Made by a program: the position numbers and the translations under genes. Shown here piece by piece: positions 55,775 through 64,000 of a stretch of DNA of 64,000 bases. The DNA is from Tilletia caries (Eukaryota > Basidiomycota > Exobasidiomycetes > Tilletiales > Tilletiaceae). Position 1 is the first letter of the stretch; the number at the start of each line of letters is the position of its first letter. Location: the NCBI GenBank assembly GCA_032718865.1, contig JALUTQ010000033.1:372001-436000 (forward strand), given 5' to 3'. The notes beneath the pieces are model-generated. The model saw nothing but the letters and a program-made list of their open reading frames with translations. It did no database searches and had not been told where the DNA came from.

Positions 55775-58120
55775 ATGCGTCCGACTGTGGTCCGGATCTT
55801 CCTGCCTGATGATCTACTGCTATCGTGTCTCGACACCGACGTCTTTCCACCTCGAGGCGATCGCAGGACCCTCCTCGGATGGGTCCACTCGACGGACGAC
55901 AACGAAGATCCCATCCTTATTGTCGTCGTCGCTGGCCTGCTGCTCAAGAACTCCTCAGACGAGGCAAGGACGCCGGCGGCGGGGGAGAATAATCGAGTTC
56001 CTCCTCTTCAAAATCTCGGATCTCTAATACTCCCGTCCGCTTTGGAAATACAGGATCAAGATGAAGAAATCGAGTCGTCTGCCCAGGATGGTCGTCAAGA
56101 CAAGGGCAAATCAAGAGCGCGGGACGATGGGAAGCCTGCTTTCGAAATGGTCCTACGGCTCGACACTCCTAACTACGCTCAGACTCGGACTTCCTTATGG
56201 CAAGGAAGGAAGTCCAAAAGAAGGCCAGAATTCAACATCGTCCAACTCAAGTGAGCATCCCACGTACAAGTTATCCTCTTCCAATCTTCGGATCTGAATA
56301 TGATTACACTCCTCCTCCTCACAGACTCAAAGGACACAACCTCCTACCCAACTGGCCCCCAACCCCCATCCAACTCTTCCACTACCGCACCCCCCGCCCC
56401 GAATCCCTCCAATACCTCTCCCTCCACCCCGTCGCCCCTCCCCCACCCGGCGCACCGGGCCTCGAGCTCCTCTCCTCCACACGCCCTCGCACGACGAGGA
56501 GGTCAAAAGCGAGGGAGGATGGGGGGATGTTGCAGCGTGCGTTGGAGGCTAGTGTGGCGGCGGATCCGTTGCGGGGGGTGGAGGTTGGGGGTGGGAAGGG
56601 TTCGAGGGTGCATCTGAGGTTGGCGGTTGATCTTGTCAGTTTCCCTTTCCCTTCCTCTCTCTTGCGTGCGATCCGTTCTCGTCACTGAACAAAGGTCTCT
56701 GGGAATCCATGTGGTTTAGATCAACGAGGCTTCTGCCAGTCTTCAAGCCCATCATGAACGGGTTGCGGATGATGGGACGGATCGGACAACACCTTCTCGA
56801 ACACGGGTACACATGCACGAACGGATCACACCAATTTGGGATCGAGCTTTCGGACCGGTCTACCACTGCACCATCTCCATCGCCATCCACGCCATCCTCG
56901 CCCTGCGCTACCTCCTCTCCACACCATGGATCCCGCTCCCCTTCCACGGCAAAAACACCCGTTCCCTAGGCCTGATCGACATCTTCGCCACCGCGCACCA
57001 GCTGCACATCCGCTCCGGCCAACTCCTCGTCTGGCCCCTCCTCTCCCGCAAACTGCGCACCTTACGAATCGCGCGCACCCTCCCCACCCGGCTGATCAGC
57101 CCTAGTTACATGTCCGTCTGGAATGGGATCTGGCTCGTGGCCAATGATCTCATCCTAGGTCGGGCGATGGGGCAGTTTTTGAGGGCCAATAAGGACGTGA
57201 TCGCGCACTGGATTTCCGGCTGGCTTTTGGGACGGACTGTGGCGGATGTGCAGGCGTTGTTGGACTGGTTGGGCAATTGGCCGGGCGGGTTGAAGTTGAA
57301 CACGGAGCTGGCGAGGTTCTTTGGGGATTTGTACGCGGGCACTACGCAGCTCTGGTCCGAGGTCGTCCTTCAGGATCGAGCTTCGTCCGGAGGCACGGGG
57401 ATCGGACTGGGACTGGGCACGCCGGCGAACCTGGCAAGACTGATCGATGTCATCGGCTTCTGTGGACAATGGGCGGGCCTGACGCTCATCCTCGCGCTGA
57501 GCGCCGACGTACTCGTCCTATGCACCTTCCACCTGCACATCGCCTACCTCCTCTCCCGCGCCATCTACGCCTGGTTCCTGTACGGCCTCGACGTCCTCTT
57601 CCACGTCTTCCGCGGCAAGAAACGGAACACCCTCCGCGGGGGGCGGGTCGATGATGCTGAGTATGAACTCGATCAGAGGCTGTTGGGCACGATTCTGTTC
57701 ACGTTGTTGGTCTTTCTCTTCCCGACGGTGGGGGTTTATTACCTGCCGTTCGCGATGGCGGAGTGGATGCGGGTGGGCGTGCGGGCGGGGGTGTTGGAGG
57801 TTGGGCTTGCGCTGTTGAATCATCTGCCGCTGTTTGGGCTTATGCTGCGGCTTAAAGACCCGGCGCGGGTGCCGGCTGGGATCCAGCTCGAGCCGGAGGA
57901 CAACTCACCAGCGGCGACGACATCACAACAGCAACGAGAGGAGGAGGAGACGGGGCGGTACATACAAGAGTATCGCATCCGATCGGTGCCGGCCAGTCTG
58001 CACCAGATCTTTCACGGCTATGCTGTCCATTTCGGGCAAGCGCGACAGATGCCTGGTCTGCTGCTCAACATCCTCACGGGACGGCACATCGAGGTCATTG
58101 GCAGCGAACGTCTCGCTTGA
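55775..58120 (+). CDS. GPI1: GPI-GlcNAc transferase subunit GPI1/PIG-Q (728 aa, three exons)
   Basis: Subunit of the ER complex that adds GlcNAc to phosphatidylinositol, first step of GPI anchor synthesis. Exons are 55775-56250, 56325-56634 and 56720-58120; phases close. The N-terminal third is variable with an acidic linker. The PIG-Q/Gpi1 domain fills the second half with SVWNGIWLVANDLILGRAMG, NWPGGLKLNTELARFFGDLY and GFCGQWAGLTLILALSADV; at least five transmembrane spans follow, including the LFHVFRGKK loop typical of the family. The short C-terminus is cytosolic by inference. The symbol follows yeast nomenclature. Confidence 0.9.
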
Positions 58121-58446
58121 GAGGATCGACCTTGCTACGAAATGAATGAATCAATTGGCATGTAGAAAATCGTTGCGCAATGAAATGTCGTGGGAAAGCG
58201 CCCCGAGCACACCACTCCGAGATGAGGTTGTGCCATCCCGAGTTGCCTGGGTCCAGCAGGCAGCAGGTCGCTCACGCCAAAAATGTTGCAACTCGCGAAG
58301 CAGGGCTGCCTGGCTTGTGGATGTTGTTGAAGCTCGACGTGCTGCCCCTCCAGCAGCTTCGATCGCACCACGTTCACTTTCCCTCACCCTCGATTCCGGC
58401 CTCCCCACCTCGGCAGCTCGGAAGCGCACAAGTACAAGTGGGGTGA
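58121..58446. other. Short intergenic region between tandem genes
   Basis: The 326 bp between the GPI1 stop and the aldo/keto reductase start. No gene or clear TATA box was seen. Confidence 0.5.
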
Positions 58447-60159
58447 ATGCGCCTCGGTCGAACGCAGCAGGTCCTGTCGTCTGCTAGCTGCTTCCTCGTC
58501 AATCCCTGCCTCCTGAAGCTCAACCTCTCACGGTATCAATCGCGCCAGCTACGCAGTATCAGCACGAACACAATGTCAGCCGACGAAGGACCTCCCGCGG
58601 CGCAGCATGCGCATGCCCCAGGTGCAGGTCCACGAATCGCCATGCCGTCGCTCATCTACGGCACAGCCTGGAAAGGCCCCGCCTCCACCCCGCTCGTCAC
58701 CACCGCCCTCCTAACCGGCTTCCGCGCAATCGACACCGCCGCCCAACTAAAACACTACGACGAAGCTGCCGTCGGCCAAGGGATCCGGGATGCCCTCTCC
58801 ACCTCCTCTTCTTTAACAAGGGCACAGATTTGGATCCAGACGAAGTGTACGCCGCCCGCGGGGCAGGACTGGGAGGGGTGGGTGCCGTATGCGAGGGGGG
58901 AACGTGCTGCGCTTGTCGTGCGGCAGAGTTTTGCGAGGAGTTTGTGGAATTTGGCGGTGGATGAGGGGTGGAGGGGTGCTCATCCGCCGCCGGGCGGCGT
59001 AGCTGCTGCAGGGGTTCGTGATGCGAATGCGAAGGGGAAACAGAGGGAGTTGTCAGGGAGCGAAGTCTTATCCCCGCTGGACGTACTCTCGGACGCGGCT
59101 GTCTCCCGCCTCCCGCACGAGACGGACGACAGAGGACCGAGGTACCCATCCGACGGCTCGACGCTGTACCCGCATCTCCGCCCACGTACATCAAGCGCAG
59201 AGCCCTATGTGGACTCCTACCTGCTGCACTCCCCCTTCGACTCGCTGGAGGAGACAGTCGAGGCGTGGCGGGAGATGGAACATCTGGTCCGAATGGGCTG
59301 GATCCGACGTATCGGGCTGAGCAACGTGTACGATCCGCGGATCTTGCAGGTGTTGAGGGCCCAGTTTGTTGGGATGCCTAGTGTGCCCTTGGGTCATGCG
59401 GAGATGATGGGGGAGGAAGGGGTGCCGACGACGTACCCGATCGCACCTACGATCCTGCAGAACCGGTGGCATGGCTCGACGTTGCACGATGTCTCGCTGT
59501 TCTCGCTGCTCTCGCCTACGCTCAGCCCGAACGACTTCGCGGACATCGCGGGGCAGATCCAGTCGCAGAAGGACCTCGCGGACGGAGCGCTGGAGCGCGC
59601 GAGGCTTGCTGTGGATTCGGTCGAGCCGAGGGGCTTGGAGCCGGGGGAGCTCGAGCACGGGACGGACGACCCGAGCCGGGTTCAGCCGGTTACGTATCAG
59701 GCGTTTTGGATCCTGACGGGCAATCCGGCCCTCTTGACGCGCGGGTCCGTGTTGGAGAGTGTGCAGATTTTGAATACGTACCTTCCCCAGCCGTGCTCGC
59801 CTCCTCGCTCACCGGAACGAGAGCGGGAGGGGAGGCGGGACGATGGGACGAACGAGGAGCTACGGGAGGCGGTTCGGTATACGCGATGGACGCCTCAGAT
59901 GCTGCTGTATGCCACTGTTGCGCTCGGTCTGGGTGGCGTGCCTGGGTTGTCGACGTCGGTGCTGTGTGGGAGTACGGATCGGGTGCACATGCTGGAGGCG
60001 CTGGTTGCGGTTCGGCGGGCGGAGGGGTTGCTTGTGGCGGAGTCGAGTGGTGGGCTGGGGGCGGAGTTGGGACCGAAGGAGAGGGAGAGGGAGGAGGCGC
60101 ATTGTGTGGCGCTTAGGGAGGCTGTTGATGCGATTCGGAGGGAGATCTATGGGGAGTAA
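58447..60159 (+). CDS. Aldo/keto reductase-like protein, possibly with a mitochondrial leader (570 aa)
   Basis: NADPH-dependent carbonyl reductase of the AKR barrel fold. Motifs: GFRAIDTAAQLKHYDEAAVG (catalytic Asp and Tyr), IWIQTKC (catalytic Lys), VDSYLLHSPFDSLEET (catalytic His) and RIGLSNVYDPRIL. Compared with typical 300-330-aa AKRs it has long insertions after the Lys (WRGAHPPPGG to SAEPYVDSY) and after the SNV strand. The first ATG (58447) gives an Arg/Ser/Leu-rich, acid-poor leader of 42 residues resembling a mitochondrial presequence; the second ATG (58573) gives a cytosolic form. No introns. Confidence 0.85.
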   Translation: MRLGRTQQVLSSASCFLVNPCLLKLNLSRYQSRQLRSISTNTMSADEGPPAAQHAHAPGAGPRIAMPSLIYGTAWKGPASTPLVTTALLTGFRAIDTAAQLKHYDEAAVGQGIRDALSTSSSLTRAQIWIQTKCTPPAGQDWEGWVPYARGERAALVVRQSFARSLWNLAVDEGWRGAHPPPGGVAAAGVRDANAKGKQRELSGSEVLSPLDVLSDAAVSRLPHETDDRGPRYPSDGSTLYPHLRPRTSSAEPYVDSYLLHSPFDSLEETVEAWREMEHLVRMGWIRRIGLSNVYDPRILQVLRAQFVGMPSVPLGHAEMMGEEGVPTTYPIAPTILQNRWHGSTLHDVSLFSLLSPTLSPNDFADIAGQIQSQKDLADGALERARLAVDSVEPRGLEPGELEHGTDDPSRVQPVTYQAFWILTGNPALLTRGSVLESVQILNTYLPQPCSPPRSPEREREGRRDDGTNEELREAVRYTRWTPQMLLYATVALGLGGVPGLSTSVLCGSTDRVHMLEALVAVRRAEGLLVAESSGGLGAELGPKEREREEAHCVALREAVDAIRREIYGE

Positions 60160-60534
60160 TCGCTCTTTCTTCTTCCCTCTTTTTTTCTTTTTTTCTTTTT
60201 TTCTTTCAGCGTTATCGAGAATTGAAACCTCCCTCTTCACGTCGTCAAGGCTGGTGAACGAGAGATGGGGGTCGGTTTGGGACGTTGCTTTTTGCTGACT
60301 TTCTGTACGGCTCCTTGGACTGAACTCTTCTCTTTTCTTGCCCCTTTCCCATCCCTCTGCAAGCTTCTTTCTATACCGGCTCCTACCACACTTCCGAACT
60401 TCAGATCCAGTCGGACCGGTGCTATGCACGCACTTCAACATGGTCTAGATTCGCGCCCGGCCGAGGGTGGTACACAGAGTTCCGATACGCATCTAACTTC
60501 GTTCAGCGGTTTTTGCTGAAAGGCCTCCTGTACT
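60160..60534. other. Convergent intergenic region with T-rich tract
   Basis: A CT/T-rich tract (60170-60208) follows the reductase stop and may act in 3'-end formation. Nothing coding was seen. Confidence 0.5.
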
Positions 60535-60848
60535 TCAGTTCGTGCCCAAGCAGCCGGTGGTGTGCTGGTTCTTGCATGTGCCGCCGAAGCAGGTGGCCAA
60601 CGCGTTCACACAGACCGAGCCGGCCATGGTTCCCCTGCACTGCGAGCAGGCGTATGTGGTCTGTGGGAGGGTGGCTGCTGGGTCTGCGTTGCAGTCGTAG
60701 GCGCCTGTGGGAGAGAGATGTGGGTTCAGCCCCTTTGGATTTACACTCGAGTGTGGGGTCGGAACTCACAGCGGAAGGTGTAGGCGGCTGAGGAGGAGGT
60801 GATGAGGAGGGTGGAGAGGGCGAGGCTGGCGATGAGGTTGATCTGCAT
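60535..60848 (-). CDS. Small secreted cysteine-rich protein (82 aa, two exons)
   Basis: Exon 1 is 60848-60770 and exon 2 is 60704-60535 (GTGAGT...CCCACAG, phase 1). Residues 1-21 form a signal peptide (MQINLIASLALSTLLITSSSA). The mature peptide of about 60 residues carries eight cysteines in a spaced pattern (FRCAYDCN, YACSQCRG, SVCVN, ATCFGGTCKN, TGCLG), enough for four disulfides, and no CC doublets, so it is not a hydrophobin. Such proteins are candidate apoplastic effectors or cell-wall factors, but no specific family is recognised. Confidence 0.75.
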
Positions 60849-61307
60849 GGCTGACTGAGGGACAGAGAGGGAAGGGGGAGGAGGAAGTCGATGAGAGCAG
60901 GAGAGAGGATGAGGAACGTCGACCTTCGTTTAAGTAGTCAGTCAGGCTCGCAGGCTCTGAGGAAGCTTTCTTGGCCTTTTTGGCACTCGGGGGAACGTGC
61001 TTGCGCCTGGGACCAGCCAAGCAGGACGCAGTACGACGAGGGATCCCAACATGTCCCGTCTTCCGTCTGTTCTCCCTCGCTTCCACAGTAGTCACATGTG
61101 TGAGTAGTGAGGACGCCGCGGTCGGTTCGAGGTGGAGTTGAGCGCGCCCGATGGAATGAGTGGTGTTATCGTGACCTGGTGGAAGGGTCTTGATAAGCGC
61201 ATGGGCTGAGGGCTCCCGTTCGCAGGCAGGTCGAAGTGGAAGTCGGCCCTTGGGTAATTGGGTTGCTCTGGTTGACGTTCATCCGTGCCAGAATCTCAGA
61301 ACAAGTC
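60849..61307. other. Divergent promoter region
   Basis: Lies between the Cys-rich protein and TRAPPC10 starts; 459 bp. Nothing else was recognised. Confidence 0.5.
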
Positions 61308-64000
61308 ATGGCAGCAGCAGCAGTGGGCAGCGCAGGGGCGGGAGAAGGAGCAGGAGCAGGAGCAGGACCGGGAACTCCTGTGGCGAGTGTGACGTACGCT
61401 GGCACTCTGGCTCTGATGCACTCCGCACTGCCAGGCCATCTCTTCACCACCCTCGCCCCGCATCTGCCACTCCACAACCTGCACTGGAAGCCAGACCCTC
61501 CGCTCACATACTCCTTCGGCACACAGCACTCAGCAGCAGCAGCATCAGCAGTGCCAGCAGTACCACTCCCACCAGCCATAGCACCACCACCACCACCACC
61601 ACCACAAGCACCAGCACCAGCCACCACTGCAAATGCAAACCCAATCCGAACCATCCAGGCACTCCCGCTCTCCTTCGAACCTCTGCCCGTCGCCCTCGCA
61701 CGCGCAAACCAGATACAGCACCGCCTCTACAACCCCACCGCACCACAGAACGCAACCTCACAGATCATCGACCCCGCCTATCCCTTCCTCCACCTCTACC
61801 TCGTCCTCTGTCCAGACTCAGACACATACCGCTCCACGGTCCGCAACGACATCCGCTCATGGCTCATCAGCATCGCCGCTTTCTCTGCTGCGCTCAATGT
61901 CAGTGCCAGTCATGACCCCGATCCAGCACCAGCACCCAGTGCTACCAATACCCTCACTGCAGCAGCCTCCGAGCCAGAGTTCCTCATCGTACTCATCACC
62001 CCACCCGAGGGCATGCCCGACCTCTCCGCCCCACAAGACGACCTCGAACTCACAAGAACAGGCACTCCCCCCAGCAACAGCGCATCCCATGCACACGATC
62101 CTTCCTCCGCATCCAACTCACCCTCACCCGCTCCCGCTCCCGCTCCCAACCCGAAACCAAAACCGACACGCAGCTCGACTGGCTCCGCGAGTGGCACGGG
62201 TGGGTTCTTCAGCAGTATGACGGCCAGTAAGAATAAAGGCGCGTCGGCTGTGTTGGAGAAGATGCGTGCTGATTTCAATGCGGGCAAGAGGGAACGGTGA
62301 GTGGTTCTCGTTACTCTGCCTGCTCTGCCTGCTCTGATTTACTTCTCTTCCTCCTACCCCTCCTCGTATCGCCAGAGTCGTCCACATCTCTCGCCTCCCA
62401 CCCCTCTCCTCCCGTCCAGCCGGGCCCCATCGCGCATCCTCCGTCGGCGACGAACACCCCACCCCACCCCGACCCACATCCACATCCACAAGCACAACCC
62501 CAACATCCCAACTCGACCCAACCATCTTCATCGACTTCCTCACCCGTCTCAAAGAATGCTGTTCGCACTCCCTCAGCGTCATCCTCAAGACACGCACAGC
62601 CAACATCCGCTCTTTACTCGGGGCCATTGAGGTGTTGGAGCCCGGGCCTGCGTCGCCCTATTGGAGGGGGCACTATCATCAGACGGACGACGCGGAGAGG
62701 CGGTATGAAGGTGCACGGCTGTTTGCGGGTTATATACAGGCGCAGGCTTTTGTGTTGCGCTGTTTGGAGGGCTTGGGCCTTTGGGAGGATGCGCTTGAGG
62801 GGTGGAATAGCGTCGCGGAGACGTATATGAGACTCGTCCTTGGTATGTTTCCTCACTTCCCCTCTCTCCTTGTTCTTGTAGAGCTCATCTTCCATTCCTT
62901 CGACCCTCGTCATCGCCCCTGGATGTAGGCGGACACGACCCCTTCGCTCCCTCGGGCTCAGCAATCCTCTCGGCAGCCATATCCCAAATCTCCCTCCCCA
63001 TGCCCCACCCCGCCCTCCTCAAAGCAGCGACAGCGACGAAGTCAACCATCAGCCCATCAACGCCGACGCTGATCGACCCCGCGGACCTGCTCCCCACGCT
63101 ACCCGAAGGAGCAGGAGCAGGAGCATCATCGACGGAGGCTGCGTTGGAATTCAGGATCGCGCTTTACACTAGGAGGGCGACGATTCAGGGGGCGTACTTG
63201 GGCAGGGTGTTGCATGTGTTGCAGGAGGGCGCGGGGGAGGTTAGGGATATTGGACGGAGTTTGGTGAGGGTGCGGGATCAGCGGATCGCTGCTGCTGCTG
63301 CGTCGAAGGCGCAGCAGCTGCGAAATGCCGAGTCGGGCGCTGGGGACGAGGCTGGGGCCGGGGCCGAGGCCGAGGCCGAGGGAGACGCGAAAGGGAATGA
63401 GGAAGGACAGGTGCCTACCCTCGAGGCGGAAGTATGGACCTACCAAGCCGCGATCCAACTCGCGCGGACGTGCGATAGCTGGGTAGCCGACCGCGGCGAT
63501 GGCGACTCATCAACAGCAGCATCGGCGAACGGGTCCACGTCGTCCCTCCATCTGGGCGGAACCCCGTCATCGTCATCCTCTCAGGCTCAGGTCCAGGTCC
63601 AGGTCCAGGTCCAGGTGCAAACGTCGGCTGCGTTCCACGCGGCGCGGGCGGAGATGTTGGAAGTTGCGCGGAGGACGATGGATCGGATGGGCGTGCTTGT
63701 CGGTTGGTTGCCTGCGATGGAACCTTGGTTGACTGGCTGTGGGCGGGTTTCGGGTGACCTTATTCGTTCCCTTCCCGCTGCAGCTCAAGCTGAAGCTGAA
63801 GCTGAAGGGAGAGATGAGAAGGTGGTGCCGCATGCTGTACGGTCGCTCTTCTCTAGTAGGGAGATCTTCGATTTGCGGTATTCGTCCTTGACGGAGCGGG
63901 TCCTGTCGGCTTCTATGCTCGCTGCGTCGTCCTCCTCCTCCTCCTCCACGGCACCAGCCCTGCCCGCCGCCGGCGGTGGAAGTGGAAGCGGAGGTGGAAC
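61308..64000 (+). CDS. TRS130: TRAPP II subunit TRAPPC10/Trs130, N-terminal part (three exons, open at right edge)
   Basis: Subunit of the Golgi TRAPPII tethering/GEF complex. Exons are 61308-62296, 62376-62842 and 62939 to beyond 64000; phases close and the frame stays open to the edge. Recognisable family blocks are LHNLHWKPDPPLTYSFGT, RTIQALPLSFEPLPVALA, DSDTYRSTVRNDIRSWL, then TIFIDFLTRLKECCSHSLS, GYIQAQAFVLRCLEGLGLWE and SSREIFDLRYSSLTER. Between these lie Ala/Pro/Ser low-complexity inserts, and a tandem hexamer repeat gives a VQVQVQ run near 63591-63620. The ATG at 61308 is the first ATG; upstream the frame is open only through a GTG. Confidence 0.85.

Noticed and set aside
1..64000. 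CRISPR array, rRNA genes, secondary-metabolite or mating-type cluster
   Set aside because: Looked for and not found: repeats are transposon ends or simple repeats, and neighbouring genes belong to unrelated pathways.

Overview
The window is nuclear DNA from a basidiomycete fungus. Genes carry short GT-AG introns of about 50-100 nt, sometimes ten per gene. Coding DNA is GC-rich, neighbouring genes are unrelated, and the set is typical fungal housekeeping: G6PD, Met6, NAD-GDH, GPI1, an E2 and TRAPP. A smut-related or red-yeast-type lineage seems plausible, but the sequence does not fix the genus. Exon joins were worked out by hand from splice sites and reading phase; nearly all close in frame.

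Left part (1-18 kb): the 5' end of glucose-6-phosphate dehydrogenase (minus, running off the left edge); an unknown membrane protein (plus); an eight-exon LURP-one/tubby-like gene (minus); a complete Mutator-like DNA transposon (6493-11786) with terminal inverted repeats and a 9-bp target duplication; a small secreted, probably GPI-anchored protein; and a 1049-aa Ser-rich coiled-coil protein.

Middle part (18-37 kb): a tyrosine-recombinase retrotransposon (gag, RT-RNase H, recombinase; 18848-23698) with two apparent frameshifts; a flavin monooxygenase; a tightly divergent pair (FHA/SNIP1-like and BRD8-like); a 1733-bp non-autonomous TIR element (30003-31735) with a 10-bp target duplication that itself contains a 546-bp Harbinger-type MITE and a tRNA-like stretch; an NCS1 nucleobase/vitamin permease; and a heme-thiolate peroxidase.

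Right part (37-64 kb): an 11-exon ATP-dependent DNA ligase fused to a SWIM zinc finger; a small Lys-rich protein; a UBC1-type E2 with a UBA domain; methionine synthase Met6; a SAM methyltransferase; NAD-dependent glutamate dehydrogenase in 11 exons; a Trp-rich multi-span membrane protein; GPI1/PIG-Q; an aldo/keto reductase with a possible mitochondrial leader; a tiny Cys-rich secreted protein; and the first part of TRAPPC10/Trs130, cut by the right edge.

There is no operon or shared pathway: the genes are independent, and accessory content is concentrated at 4.8-12.5, 18-24 and 30-31.7 kb. No CRISPR array, rRNA or convincing intact tRNA was seen. The strongest leads are the SWIM-ligase fusion, the well-bounded transposon insertions, and the frameshifted retroelement.
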